NCBI GenBank assembly: GCA_035274845.1
Contig: DATENU010000011.1
Span: forward strand, 1 to 64,000
Direction: 5' to 3'
DNA from: Chthoniobacterales bacterium
GTDB taxonomy: Bacteria > Verrucomicrobiota > Verrucomicrobiia > Chthoniobacterales > UBA10450
DNA length: 64,000 nt
Position numbers and translations under genes: made by a program. This document shows, one piece after another, positions 52,690 through 62,319 of the stretch. How positions within the stretch are numbered: the first letter of the stretch is position 1; each line of letters opens with the position of its first letter. Below the pieces are notes generated by a model that saw nothing but the letters and a program-made list of their open reading frames with translations, did no database searches and had not been told where the DNA came from.

Positions 52690-53810
52690 AGATTACGATC
52701 GTGATGGGAGCATTCCTGCCCGTTCCTCCCATCATGGGAGGTGCGGTCGAGAAGGCGTGGTTTGCCCTTGCCCAGGAGTTCGCTTCCCGCGGCCATGACG
52801 TTGTGCAGATCTCGCGCTCGGTTTCCCGGCTTCCCGCTGAGGAGGTGATCGCCGGAGTGAAGCATATCCGCGTCCGCGGCTACGATACGCCTCGATCGCT
52901 TGCGTGGCTGAAGTTCCTCGACCTGATGTATTCGACGCGGGCTATCCGCAGGGCAGCGCCGTCAGACATTATCGTGACAAACACTTTTTGGAGCCCGTTG
53001 CTCTGGCGAAATCCGAAGCGCGGAAAGCTCTACGTCCACGTCGCTCGGTTCCCCAAGGGCCAGATGCGCTTTTACCGGCATGCTGCCCGGCTCCAGGCGC
53101 CCTCACAGTCTGTCGCCGACGCCATCCGGGCGGAAGTGCCCGAGGCGAGGGTAAAGGTAATCCCTTATCCGCGGCCCGATTCTCCGTCTGGGTCCCTCCC
53201 GGAATTCGGGGAGCGGGAAAAAACGATTCTGTATGTCGGCCGGGTGCATCCAGAAAAGGGCGTGCATCTCCTTCTCGAAGCTTTCGTTAGGCTGCCCGAG
53301 CGGGTTCGTGCTAAATGGAAGCTTGTGATTGTCGGTCCGATGGAAACACGGCTGGGAGGCGGAGGCGACGGCTATCGGGCACGCCTGGAAGAGCTGGCCG
53401 GAAAGGCGAAGGATCAGATCGACCTGCGCGGACCGATCTTTGGCACGGCTGAACTGGCGACGGAATTTCGAAGAGCCTCTCTTTTCGCTTACCCTTCCCT
53501 CGCCGAACGAGGTGAAACATTCGGTCTGGCCGCCCTCGAGGCGATGGCGCACGGTTGTGCCGTGCTCGTTTCCGATCTCGCCTGTTTTCGCGATTTTATC
53601 GAAGAAGGATCGACCGGCTTCTTTTTTGATCACCGTCTGCGCGATCCAGCCCAGGGTTTCTCAAATAAGATCGCGCAGATTCTTGAGGACGAGAGTCTGC
53701 TCGCGCGGGTAGCGGAAGCAGGATGGCGCAAGTCCGCGGCCTATGCCTTGCCCCGGGTAGCCGATCAGTTCCTGGACGATTTCGTCGAGTTACAAACCCA
53801 ATGCAGCTAA
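52686..53810 (+). CDS. Glycosyltransferase, GT4 family
   Basis: 374 aa from GTG 52686, overlapping the upstream stop as GTGA; the frame upstream of it reads the previous gene out of phase. KITIVMGAFLPVPPIMGGAVEKAWFALAQ is a typical acceptor-side start. TILYVGRVHPEKGVHLLLEAF and AYPSLAERGETFGLAALEAM, then AHGCAVLVSD, form the donor side. The gene overlaps the next one by ten bases. Confidence 0.86.
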   Translation: MKITIVMGAFLPVPPIMGGAVEKAWFALAQEFASRGHDVVQISRSVSRLPAEEVIAGVKHIRVRGYDTPRSLAWLKFLDLMYSTRAIRRAAPSDIIVTNTFWSPLLWRNPKRGKLYVHVARFPKGQMRFYRHAARLQAPSQSVADAIRAEVPEARVKVIPYPRPDSPSGSLPEFGEREKTILYVGRVHPEKGVHLLLEAFVRLPERVRAKWKLVIVGPMETRLGGGGDGYRARLEELAGKAKDQIDLRGPIFGTAELATEFRRASLFAYPSLAERGETFGLAALEAMAHGCAVLVSDLACFRDFIEEGSTGFFFDHRLRDPAQGFSNKIAQILEDESLLARVAEAGWRKSAAYALPRVADQFLDDFVELQTQCS

Positions 53811-54430
53811 CGAACCTCCAACGCGTCCGCAAACTTGGTGGCGACCTCCTGCAACGGCCATCGAATATTCCGCGTTATGTTTCGCAGAATATTCTCCTCC
53901 GGCGCTCGCCGATTGATCTGGAATTACCCTGGTTCTCGTATGGAGCGATCGATTTCCTGGACAATTTTCTCCGGACGGAAATGCGGGTGTTCGAATTTGG
54001 CAGCGGCGGTTCCACGATCTTCTTTGCCCGCCGCTGCGCCAGAGTCGAAAGTGTGGAAGACGATCCCGCGTGGGCCTCGCGGGTCCGCGAGCGCCTGAGC
54101 CAGCTTGGTCTAACCAATGCCGAAATCGCTGAACGCCCCTTCGATTTCAATTCGCCCGCGGGATTCGCCGAGTCGCAATATCTCGGCCGGATCAAAGAAG
54201 GCTCCTACGATGTGATCATTGTGGACGGGGCGGATAACGATTATTCGATTCGGCCCCAGTGTTTCGAAGTTGCGGAAGGTCAGGTGAACCCCGGGGGTAT
54301 TATTGTGGTCGACGATTCGTGGCGTTACCGCCAGCTGCGCAAAGCCCACCGCGCGCGGCGAGTCGAGGTTTTCGAGACTGTCGGTCCGGCTCGCTATGGT
54401 GTGACCAGCACTGATATCTATTTTTACTAA
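53801..54430 (+). CDS. FEFGSG-type methyltransferase-like protein
   Basis: 209 aa from ATG 53801, inside the end of the preceding gene. MRVFEFGSGGSTIFFARR is a SAM-binding-like glycine loop, VESVEDDPAWASRV the acidic second strand, and YDVIIVDGADNDYSIRPQC a third conserved strand. VNPGGIIVVDDSWRYR follows. It is a relative of the 44223-44906 protein. The fold is that of class I methyltransferases, but the reaction is unknown; it may modify a sugar of the polymer. Confidence 0.68.
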   Translation: MQLTNLQRVRKLGGDLLQRPSNIPRYVSQNILLRRSPIDLELPWFSYGAIDFLDNFLRTEMRVFEFGSGGSTIFFARRCARVESVEDDPAWASRVRERLSQLGLTNAEIAERPFDFNSPAGFAESQYLGRIKEGSYDVIIVDGADNDYSIRPQCFEVAEGQVNPGGIIVVDDSWRYRQLRKAHRARRVEVFETVGPARYGVTSTDIYFY

Positions 54431-54439
54431 CGTGTTGCC

Positions 54440-55012
54440 ATGACCAACGACGCACCCACGCCGGTCAAAGCGGATCAAAGCTCACCCTATGAATCTCCGT
54501 GGCCGAAGGAGGACCGAGCGCTCCGTTTGCTCTGGGGATTCTGCTGGGCCCTGTTTTGCCAATGGACGCCAAAACCAGCCAATGCCTGGCGACTCTGGTG
54601 GTTGCGAGTTTTTGGCGCCACCATCCATGGAACGCCCTTCGTCCATCAGCGCGCCCGGATCGAAATTCCCTGGAATCTGACCCTGCACGATCGCGCCTGT
54701 CTCGGCGACCGGGCGAACGCCTACTCGCTGGGACGAATCGAAATTGGCGCGCGCGCGACCGTCGCGCAGGAAGCTTATTTGAGCACGGGGACTCACGATT
54801 TTGCCCGCGCTGAGATTCCGCTTCTGACGGCGAAAATCACGATCGGCCAGGACGCATTTGTCGGGGCTCGCGCTTTTATCATGCCGGGCGTAACCGTTGG
54901 GAATGGAAGCGTGATCGGGGCCTGTTCCGTCGTTACCAAGGACGTCCCGGAGAACAGTATTGCCGCGGGCAATCCGTGCCGCGTCATCGGCCAGCGGAAA
55001 TTTTCTCCATGA
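54440..55012 (+). CDS. WcaF-like acyltransferase (left-handed beta-helix)
   Basis: 190 aa. The C-terminal half is built of hexapeptide repeats ([86 protein letters not shown]). The N-terminus with [24 protein letters not shown] matches the colanic-acid WcaF type. It would transfer acetyl from acetyl-CoA to a sugar hydroxyl. It sits nine bases after the previous gene and overlaps the FkbM gene (ATGA). Confidence 0.88.
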   Translation: MTNDAPTPVKADQSSPYESPWPKEDRALRLLWGFCWALFCQWTPKPANAWRLWWLRVFGATIHGTPFVHQRARIEIPWNLTLHDRACLGDRANAYSLGRIEIGARATVAQEAYLSTGTHDFARAEIPLLTAKITIGQDAFVGARAFIMPGVTVGNGSVIGACSVVTKDVPENSIAAGNPCRVIGQRKFSP

Positions 55013-55818
55013 GTTTTCCAGGAAGAAACCGCCTGCGTCACTGGTTTTGGATCCTGATGTTTCGTTACCCGCGCCTGCGCGTGGCGCTCACGCGCCTGTT
55101 CGTCCCCGCGCGCGAGGTCGACGTCCAAATCTTTGGCGCACCGCTTCACATCAGTACGCGGGAGGAGATCGGTTTGTGGCGGGCGGCGAAGATGGCCGAC
55201 GACAATATCATCTTTCGCGACGAGGCCGCGACGCTCCTCAACCTCGCGCTCCTGCTTCGCCCCGGTGACGTCTTCGTCGATGTCGGCGCGAACGTCGGGC
55301 TCTACAGCTCCGTCCTTTCCAGGTATCGGCAGTTGTTCCCGGAAACCAAATACGTCGCCATTGAGGCTAATCCCACCACCGCGCAGCGCCTGAAGCAGTC
55401 GGTCGCAGGGCGGGAGGTGACCGTGATAAATATGGGAGCATCAGACCGCGCCACCGAGCTTGCTTTTGAGCCCGGCGTCACTTCCGGCGTGTTTAGGGTG
55501 GTGGAATCGGGAGGAGCGAACGGGGCGACCAGGATTTCCTGCGAACGTCTCGATGCGCTGTCTCTTCCCGCTGGGGATCTGGTAATCAAGATTGATGTCG
55601 AAGGCCACGAGCTGCCCGTCCTAAAGGGAGCTGCGCGGCTTTTCGACGAGCAGCGGGTCAAGGTGGTTTATCTCGATGGCTACACCAGCAAGGAAATCCC
55701 GTCCTTGCTCCAGGAATCTGGATTCGAGTTCTTCGATGGCCGGACTCTGGAGCGGTGCCCTTCTGGGGCCCCCGATTATTCGCTGCTCGCTGTGCACCGG
55801 AGCCGCCTCTCTAAATGA
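55009..55818 (+). CDS. FkbM-family methyltransferase
   Basis: 269 aa from ATG 55009, ATGA overlap with the acyltransferase. [21 protein letters not shown] is the SAM-binding loop, [18 protein letters not shown] the acidic strand, and [19 protein letters not shown] the signature KxDVEGxE of the FkbM domain. It would O-methylate a sugar in the polymer. The next gene begins with another ATGA overlap. Confidence 0.88.
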   Translation: MSFPGRNRLRHWFWILMFRYPRLRVALTRLFVPAREVDVQIFGAPLHISTREEIGLWRAAKMADDNIIFRDEAATLLNLALLLRPGDVFVDVGANVGLYSSVLSRYRQLFPETKYVAIEANPTTAQRLKQSVAGREVTVINMGASDRATELAFEPGVTSGVFRVVESGGANGATRISCERLDALSLPAGDLVIKIDVEGHELPVLKGAARLFDEQRVKVVYLDGYTSKEIPSLLQESGFEFFDGRTLERCPSGAPDYSLLAVHRSRLSK

Positions 55819-56690
55819 ACGGAACCACCAGCGAGCGCGTGCCGGTTTCCGTGATCGTCCCGATCCGAAACGAAGCCGCCAATCTTCCGCGTTGCCTCGC
55901 CTGCCTTTCCTGGGCCGATGAAGTTATTGTGGTCGATTCACAGAGCACTGATGCATCGATCCAAATCGCCGAAGCGGCGGGAGCGCAGGTCGTTCAATTC
56001 CAATTCAACGGGACGTGGCCGAAGAAGAAAAATTGGGCGCTCGAGAACCTGCCCTTTCGGAATGAATGGATTTTCATCCTCGACGCCGATGAAGTTTTGC
56101 CGCCTGGAGCCGGCCAGGAATTCGCCCGGGCCATCGCGGAGGCTGGAAGTATCGCGGGGTACTGGATCAACCGGCGCTTTATGTTCATGGGGAAATGGCT
56201 GCGCCACGCCTATTACCCAAACTGGAACCTGCGTCTTTTCCGGCATTCGTTAGGCCGGTACGAGAAACTAACCGAGTCCGACACCCGCAGCGGCGACAAC
56301 GAAGTCCACGAGCATGTGATCGTGCAGGGACCGACTGGCCGGCTGCGCTCGGAGATGGACCACTACGCTTTTCCTTCCGTCGACGTTTTTGTCGAGAAGC
56401 ACAACCGGTATTCAAACTGGGAGGCGCGCGTTTCAGCCGACCGTCAACTTGCGGGCAGCGCTGCCCGGATCCGCAGCAGCACGGTGGAGCGCCGCCGAAG
56501 GCTGAAACAATTTTCGCAATACCTGCCGTTCCGGCCGCTCCTGCGTTTCCTCTATGTTTATCTCTGGCAAAAAGGCTTTCTCGACGGCCGGGAAGGTTAT
56601 TACTTCGCCCGGCTCCATGGTTTCTACGAATTCCTTTCCGTCGCGAAGACCTACGAGTTGACCCGGACGAAGGCGGCGCCTAACGAGTAA
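55815..56690 (+). CDS. Glycosyltransferase, GT2 family (WaaE/KdtX-like)
   Basis: 291 aa. PVSVIVPIRNEAANLPRCLACL begins the GT-A fold, VIVVDSQSTDASIQIAE gives the first Asp, and WIFILDADEVLPPG the D-x-D. NWALENLPFRNEW before it and WLRHAYYPNWNLRLFRHSLG after it are typical of the WaaE/KdtX subgroup. It has no strong membrane segment except a weak one near 245. It lies five bases before the next gene. Confidence 0.87.
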   Translation: MNGTTSERVPVSVIVPIRNEAANLPRCLACLSWADEVIVVDSQSTDASIQIAEAAGAQVVQFQFNGTWPKKKNWALENLPFRNEWIFILDADEVLPPGAGQEFARAIAEAGSIAGYWINRRFMFMGKWLRHAYYPNWNLRLFRHSLGRYEKLTESDTRSGDNEVHEHVIVQGPTGRLRSEMDHYAFPSVDVFVEKHNRYSNWEARVSADRQLAGSAARIRSSTVERRRRLKQFSQYLPFRPLLRFLYVYLWQKGFLDGREGYYFARLHGFYEFLSVAKTYELTRTKAAPNE

Positions 56691-56695
56691 GGCCG

Positions 56696-57919
56696 ATGCG
56701 AATCGTTGTCTGGGGGATCAACTACGCGCCGGAGTTTACCGGCATTGCGCCTCATAGCGTGGCGTTGTGTGAGTTTTTGGAAGCTGAGGGCCACGAGGTC
56801 GAAATGATAGCCGGCTTCCCCTATTATCCCGCCTGGCAAAAACGTCCGGAGGATCGGGGACGGCTTTACCGGACGGACACAATCAAGGGCGTTTGCGTGC
56901 GGCGTTGCTGGCAATTTGTTCCGAGCCGCGTTTCGGCGCTGAAACGCATTTTTCATGAAGGGAGCTTTGTTTTCACTTCCGCCTTGCGAGCTCTCACTCT
57001 GCCGCAACCGGAGGTCTACGTCGTGGTTTCCCCTCCTTTGCTCCTTGGGGTTGCGGCCTGGATCGTGGGGAAAATCAAGCGGGCGCCATTTGTTTTCCAT
57101 GTCCAGGACATGCAACCCGACGCAGCGGTGAGCCTTGGCATGTTGAAAGCGAACTGGTTTACGCGAGCGCTCTATGCTCTCGAGGCTTTCGCCTACCGTG
57201 GGGCCGCCCGGGTTTCGGGGATTACGCGGGGAATGCTGGCGAGTTTCCGGCGAAAGGGCGTGCCGGAAGCGAAGCTCATCTACTTTCCGAACGCGATCGA
57301 TTTGAGAAGCGCGGCGGACGGCGAAGCGCGCGGAGATTTTCGGGAACGTCACGGCTTCGTCGCCGAAGATTTTCTCGCGGTATACGCCGGCAATCTGGGG
57401 GTAAAACAGGGCCTGGGGGTGCTGCTCGACACCGCGCCGTTGCTCCGCAATCCGCGCATTCGCCTCCTGATCTGCGGCGACGGCGCCCAGCGGGAAGTGC
57501 TCGGGGCGCGAGCTCGCGAGATGAACCTTCCAAATTTCAGCATGCTTCCCCTGCAAGCCGCGCCGAATTATCAGGCCCTGCTCAACAACGCCGATCTTTG
57601 TTTCATCACGCAGCAGGCTGGCGCTGGGAACTCGTTTTTTCCGAGCAAACTTCTCGGCTTGCTCGCCGCCTCGAAGCCGGTCGTGACCGTCGCGTCGCCC
57701 GAATGCGAGCTCGCCCTTTCCCTGGCCGAAGGAAATTTCGGCGTCAACGTTCCACCAGAGCGGCCTCAGGAATTGGCCGAATTGCTTGACTCGCTCGCGA
57801 GCGATCCGGAGCGCCTCTGGATTTACGGGGCTAACGGCCGGCGCTACGTCGAGCAGTTCGACAAGCCACAGGTGATGCGGAATTTCGAGAACGAATTACG
57901 ATCGCTCTGTTCCTCTTGA
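56696..57919 (+). CDS. Glycosyltransferase, GT4 family (WcaI-like)
   Basis: 407 aa. MRIVVWGINYAPEFTGIAPHSVALCEFL with the YxPExTGI motif is characteristic of colanic-acid WcaI-type fucosyltransferase-like enzymes. GFPYYPAWQKRPEDRG, VFHVQDMQPDAAVSLGML and VYAGNLGVKQGLGVLLDTA also fit that group. The donor side ends in FFPSKLLGLLAASKPVVTVA. It is the last gene of the plus-strand cluster and faces the WcaJ-like gene. Confidence 0.88.
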   Translation: MRIVVWGINYAPEFTGIAPHSVALCEFLEAEGHEVEMIAGFPYYPAWQKRPEDRGRLYRTDTIKGVCVRRCWQFVPSRVSALKRIFHEGSFVFTSALRALTLPQPEVYVVVSPPLLLGVAAWIVGKIKRAPFVFHVQDMQPDAAVSLGMLKANWFTRALYALEAFAYRGAARVSGITRGMLASFRRKGVPEAKLIYFPNAIDLRSAADGEARGDFRERHGFVAEDFLAVYAGNLGVKQGLGVLLDTAPLLRNPRIRLLICGDGAQREVLGARAREMNLPNFSMLPLQAAPNYQALLNNADLCFITQQAGAGNSFFPSKLLGLLAASKPVVTVASPECELALSLAEGNFGVNVPPERPQELAELLDSLASDPERLWIYGANGRRYVEQFDKPQVMRNFENELRSLCSS

Positions 57920-57981
57920 TCGTGATCGCGCCCCTGATCCCTCCTTGAGAGCCTGGGCCGCAAGATCATGAGCAGGATTGC

Positions 57982-59391
57982 TTAATACGCGCTCCGCGGC
58001 GGGACGATGAGGTGCACGAAAGTGCGCAGGATGATTCCGCACTCGAGGGAGAGGTTCCAGTTTTCCAAATACTCGATGTCGCAGGCCACCCGGTTTTCGA
58101 TGTCCGCGTTGTTCCGGGCTTCGCCGCGAAAACCTCGCACCTGGGCCAGGCCCGTGATCCCCGGCTTCACAAAGGCGCGGACGTGGTAGTTCGCCATCAA
58201 CTGGGAGAATTGGTTGTTGTGCTCGATCAAGTGCGGCCGCGGACCAACGATGCTCATGTCGCCGAGCAGCACGTTCCAAAACTGCGGGACCTCGTCGATG
58301 CTCAATTTCCGGAACCACTTTCCGAGCGGATAGACGCGCTCGTCTTCCGCTCGCGCCTGCCGGGTCACCTCTTCATGATCGGGACGCATCGTACGAAACT
58401 TGTAGATCGTGAACTGCCGGTTCTGCATTCCAGCCCGGGTCTGGACATGAAAGAGGGGGCCGGGCGATTGGATTCGTTGCGCGATCCAGACAATCAGGGC
58501 GAGAATGGGAAAAATGAAGATCATGACCGGCAGCGAGATCGCGATATCGAGGGCGCGCTTGAAGAAGCGATTGAGCGGGTTCTCGAGCGGCTCTTCCCGC
58601 AAGCCGATGAACCGGAAGCCGTCGTCTTCAAAGTGAGTCACGGGATGGCGAAGTTTTTCCTCGAGATCGCTCACGATGAGGAGCCGGATTCCGAGATGGT
58701 CGCAAACCCGGATGATGTGACGATTGCTTTCGTTGAACAGCGGGAACTCGAGCATGATCACCTGCGTCACGCCGCGCTCGACGATGATTTTCTCCAGGCT
58801 GCTGGAGTCGCCCAGGACGGGGATTCCGTCATCCGTTTTTTCAATTTGCTCGTCGCAAACCAGACCGATGGTGCGCAAACCGATGTCCGCCTTCCGCCGC
58901 AGCCAGGCCCGGAGTTGGGCCGCTTTCAGGCTCGATCCTATCAGGATTGTCTTTTCCTCGCGAGAGCCGGTAAAGATTCGCCGGGCCAGGAAGGATGGCA
59001 GATAATGATGCGAAAAAAGCAGGGCCACGTAGAGCCAGGGAACGAAATTGAAAAAGAAAATTCGGGAGATGAAGGCATCCTTCGTCCCGATCAGGTAGAG
59101 AAGGAGGGTGCCGACGCTGGCGAAGGTCTGGCGGAGACTCAGCCGATGCTGGCGCAGGAGTTCGTTCTGCAGAAAATAATTCTTCGAACCATCCCGGCTG
59201 AGCGACTCGATCGTCATTCCCAGGACGAGCAAACCGCAGTAAATGCTATAGCGGCGCCAGGTCCATTCCGCGTCGCCGCCGGTATAGAAAGTGACCATCA
59301 CCCAGACGCCAAACCAAAACAGGACGGCCACGAGGACGATCTGGCAAAGCAGGAATACGCGATAGAGGCCCTGCGTGCGTTGCGTAACCAT
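57982..59391 (-). CDS. Undecaprenyl-phosphate sugar phosphotransferase (WcaJ/WbaP-type priming enzyme)
   Basis: 469 aa. Four to five hydrophobic segments in the first 130 residues, a Rossmann-like CoA-binding domain (KTILIGSSLKAAQLRAWLRR), then one membrane helix (ISLPVMIFIFPILALIVW) and the catalytic C-terminal domain: SPGPLFHVQTRAGMQNRQF, YKFRTMRP, RKLSIDEVPQFWNVLLGDM, VGPRPH and KPGITGLAQVRG. It transfers a sugar-1-phosphate to undecaprenyl phosphate, the first step of the repeat unit. It is transcribed against the cluster, so its expression may be set separately. Confidence 0.93.
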   Translation of the reverse strand: MVTQRTQGLYRVFLLCQIVLVAVLFWFGVWVMVTFYTGGDAEWTWRRYSIYCGLLVLGMTIESLSRDGSKNYFLQNELLRQHRLSLRQTFASVGTLLLYLIGTKDAFISRIFFFNFVPWLYVALLFSHHYLPSFLARRIFTGSREEKTILIGSSLKAAQLRAWLRRKADIGLRTIGLVCDEQIEKTDDGIPVLGDSSSLEKIIVERGVTQVIMLEFPLFNESNRHIIRVCDHLGIRLLIVSDLEEKLRHPVTHFEDDGFRFIGLREEPLENPLNRFFKRALDIAISLPVMIFIFPILALIVWIAQRIQSPGPLFHVQTRAGMQNRQFTIYKFRTMRPDHEEVTRQARAEDERVYPLGKWFRKLSIDEVPQFWNVLLGDMSIVGPRPHLIEHNNQFSQLMANYHVRAFVKPGITGLAQVRGFRGEARNNADIENRVACDIEYLENWNLSLECGIILRTFVHLIVPPRSAY

Positions 59392-59542
59392 GATTACTTT
59401 CCGATGCCGTTGCTGAGAGTACGCGATGGCACGCCGCGTTCAACTCGTGGTAAAACCGGGTCGGCCATAGGGCTTTTGCGGCGCCATTAGCGCCCCTGAC
59501 TTACCTAGCTAATCCCATACCACCACTTCCTTCGCAGGCTCG

Positions 59543-61921
59543 ATGCAAAGCTCTCCCGATCAACCAGCTAGAAGGCGCGTTAGGGTTGCTTCCGCTCCTG
59601 CCCGGGGATGGAGAACTTTCTTCCTGCCAGCGCTCCCGGTGCTCGCCTGTTTTTTCGGCGGCGCGACCGCAAAATGGGCCGAAGGAATTGTGATCGCGTT
59701 CCTCGGCCTGATTCTTCTGGCCGATCCGCCGCGGCGTTCGCTCGGCCTTTTCCTGAACGTGATCTTTCTTGGGATTCTGGCCTGTGCGGCTACCGCATTT
59801 CTGCCGGCGGCCTGGTTTTCGGACCCGGGGTGGCGTCAGGCCATGGTTAGCGATTTCAACATCAGGCTTCCCGACACGGTCTCGCCGCAGCCGTGGATCA
59901 CGCTCGGATGCCTGGTCAGTTTTCTGGCGGCGCTCAGCTGGCTTTATTACGTCAGTGCGCTGGATCTGGAGCTGCGCGCCGTGCGTTCGCAGCTGCGTCT
60001 GTTCGCCATCGGTATCGTTCTCCTCGCGGCGCTTTGCATTGCGCTGTTTTACGCGAAGGCGGCGCTTCCCTTCTGGCATAACGAGCGCGGCTTCGGCCCT
60101 TTTCCGAATCGCAATCAAACCGGAAATCTTTTTGGACTGGCCGCGATCATAGTTTTGGCCTGCGGCCAGGATGATATCCGGCACAACCGGAAGCGCTGGA
60201 TCGTTTGGCTGGTTGGCCTTGGCATTCTCGTCGCCGGGGTCGTGCTCAATTTATCGCGCGCCGGGGTTCTTCTTCTGCTGGCCGGCAGCGCCCTCTGGCT
60301 CGGAGCGTTTGCTCTCCGGAAAGGCTCGGCCGCCCGGATCGCCCTCGGCGTATCGCTGTTGCTCATTTTGCTTACGGCCCTGCTTCTCTTCGGCGGGCAA
60401 ACCGTCGAGCGCTTCAATCTCCGCGGCACTGGCACCAGCATCTTTTCTGATTTCCGCGTCCTGATTTTTCAGGACACGCTGCACCTCATTCGCGTTTCGC
60501 CGTGGTGCGGCATCGGGTTCGGCAACTTCGACGAAATCTTCGCGGTTTTCCGTGATGCTTCCCTGACCACGGCGCGCGCGATCCATCCCGAGAGTGATTG
60601 GCTTTGGCTCTGGGCGGAGGCCGGTTGGCCCGCAATCCTCCTCGCTATCGTCGGAATTGTCCTGCTGGTTCGACAGGTCTTCCCGTTGCAAGAGGGAACC
60701 AACCAGCGTTTCCGGTTGGCCGCCCTGATCGCCGCCGTTCTTTTTGCGCTTCACGGGCTCGTGGATGTTTCGGGGCACCGGATCGGGACCGCGTTTGCCG
60801 GAATATTATTGCTCGGCCTGGCGCTGAAACGCCCGGCTCAATTTCTCCCCAGTGCCGTTCTTCCATTTCTCTTCCGGTCCATTGGGCTCCTCCTCGTTAT
60901 CGCCGGCGGCGCCTGGGTTTTCGCGACTCGTTACGACAAAGCGTTGCCGGGAGCGGTCGGCGTGGAGAATGAATTGCGCGGGGCGGCCGCAGCCAGCAGC
61001 GGCCGGAATTTTGACGAGACCATCGAGCGCACGACTCGCGCGCTCACTTGGGCGCCGCTCAAATGGCAGCTCTATTTTTCCCGCGCCCTCGGCAAGGTGG
61101 GAGCGAAACGCCCGCCGGCCGACGCGCTCGACGATTTCCGGCGGGCGCGCTTTCTGGAGCCGAACGCTTACCAGGTGCCTTTCCAGGAAGGGGTGGCCTG
61201 GCTTGGGTCCCAGCCCGTTCTCGCTTTCACCGCGTGGCGGGAAGCGTTGCGCCGCGCCGGTGAGCAGCGGACCGAGGTCTACGGCCGGATGCTCGGCCTC
61301 GCCGCCCGGCATAATCCCCCGGTGCACTTAAGCCTCGAAGAATTCGGCATGGCTCATCACGATCTGGCCCTTATTTTTCTTCAGCAAGCCGGCGGCGCCC
61401 GTTTCATGGCGGCGGTCCAGCGTTTCCTCAACAACGATCCACGTCTCGAAACCTTCACTGCGGAAGAGAAGCGCCTGTTCTTCAAGACCTGGGCCGAACG
61501 GGGCGATGCGGGCGAGCTGGCCCGGGCCGTGGAAACCCACCCCGAATGGATGAGCGACGCCTGGCCGGGAGTCGCGAAATATTACGCGACCCAGAATAAT
61601 TTTCGCAAAGCCTACGAAATAACCCGGCGTTATGGCGCGGCGCCTCCGTTACCTCCCACGGCCGAGGGCTCGTCGATCGACCAACTGCGCCAGGCCCTCC
61701 ATGCTAGTCCTGACAATTTCGGCCTCGGCTTCCAATTGTATCGCGAGCAGATGCGGCAAGGACAAGTCGATGAAGCGCTCGTGACCGTGCGTCATTTCAC
61801 CGAGTTGCCCGGAGCTCCGCGCTATTTTGATTTTCTGGAAGCGGAGGCCTGGGCCGCGAAAGATAATTGGGAGCGGGCGTGGAAAGCGCGCCAGAAATTT
61901 GAGGCGGGCCAGGCGAAATGA
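59543..61921 (+). CDS. O-antigen-ligase-like membrane protein with TPR-like C-terminal region
   Basis: 792 aa. About residues 25-460 contain a dozen hydrophobic segments with the Wzy_C/WaaL pattern: FGPFPNRNQTGNLFGLAAII and VLNLSRAGVLLLLAG, then the large loop with GFGNFDEIF and IHPESDWLWLWAEAGW. The last 330 residues are helical and TPR-like (FDETIERTTRALTWAPLKWQ, FRRARFLEPNAYQVPFQEG, FGLGFQLYREQMRQGQVDEA). It may ligate or polymerise the EPS, with the TPR part binding a partner in the periplasm. Upstream 151 bp contains no gene. Confidence 0.82.
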   Translation: MQSSPDQPARRRVRVASAPARGWRTFFLPALPVLACFFGGATAKWAEGIVIAFLGLILLADPPRRSLGLFLNVIFLGILACAATAFLPAAWFSDPGWRQAMVSDFNIRLPDTVSPQPWITLGCLVSFLAALSWLYYVSALDLELRAVRSQLRLFAIGIVLLAALCIALFYAKAALPFWHNERGFGPFPNRNQTGNLFGLAAIIVLACGQDDIRHNRKRWIVWLVGLGILVAGVVLNLSRAGVLLLLAGSALWLGAFALRKGSAARIALGVSLLLILLTALLLFGGQTVERFNLRGTGTSIFSDFRVLIFQDTLHLIRVSPWCGIGFGNFDEIFAVFRDASLTTARAIHPESDWLWLWAEAGWPAILLAIVGIVLLVRQVFPLQEGTNQRFRLAALIAAVLFALHGLVDVSGHRIGTAFAGILLLGLALKRPAQFLPSAVLPFLFRSIGLLLVIAGGAWVFATRYDKALPGAVGVENELRGAAAASSGRNFDETIERTTRALTWAPLKWQLYFSRALGKVGAKRPPADALDDFRRARFLEPNAYQVPFQEGVAWLGSQPVLAFTAWREALRRAGEQRTEVYGRMLGLAARHNPPVHLSLEEFGMAHHDLALIFLQQAGGARFMAAVQRFLNNDPRLETFTAEEKRLFFKTWAERGDAGELARAVETHPEWMSDAWPGVAKYYATQNNFRKAYEITRRYGAAPPLPPTAEGSSIDQLRQALHASPDNFGLGFQLYREQMRQGQVDEALVTVRHFTELPGAPRYFDFLEAEAWAAKDNWERAWKARQKFEAGQAK

Positions 61922-62319
61922 TTGCAGCCCCGGCCGGGCATTAGAATACAGCCCGGAGTGGAGCGAAGCGGAAGTCCCGGGGTTCCGTTTTCAAACGGAA
62001 CCAGCCCCGGAGGAGCGACGGATCGGGAGGGCGCGGTGGATCCTCGCCATGTTTTCGGGAATCCGTCACCCCTACCGGGGTTCTTGATTGTTCATTGCCG
62101 TCTCCCCCGGAGTTCGCTGGCTCACTCCGGGCTTTAATCCGTCGCGCCGCCGGCGCTTCTCGTTCCCCGAAGGGATGCCGCAGAAAGTCCGAAGTCTCAG
62201 TCCCGAAGGGACGCCGGAATAAAGCCCGGAGTGAAGCGAAGCAGAGCTCCGGGGTTAGGATTCCCCAGCCAGATCAAGCCCCGAAGGGGCGACGGAAGGC
62301 GGCTTCCAGCGTCGCCTTC
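61922..62319. repeat. Cluster of CCCGGAGTG and CCCGAAGGG-type dispersed repeats
   Basis: 398 bases without a gene. It contains an AGCCCGGAGTGGAGCGAAGC element (61950-61983), a related inverted piece ending CACTCCGGGCTTTA (62105-62136), a second AGCCCGGAGTGAAGCGAAGC copy (62223-62255), and three CCCGAAGGG units (62166-62180, 62202-62216, 62279-62295). Each core is palindromic (CCCCGAAGGGG, CCCGGAG/CTCCGGG) and could fold. Similar sequences occur widely in soil Verrucomicrobia, Planctomycetes and Acidobacteria to my knowledge. Between two convergent genes it probably also ends transcription. Confidence 0.75.

Noticed and set aside
58012-59490. 492-codon plus-strand open frame
   Set aside because: Antisense to the priming glycosyltransferase; no recognisable domain and very charged composition.
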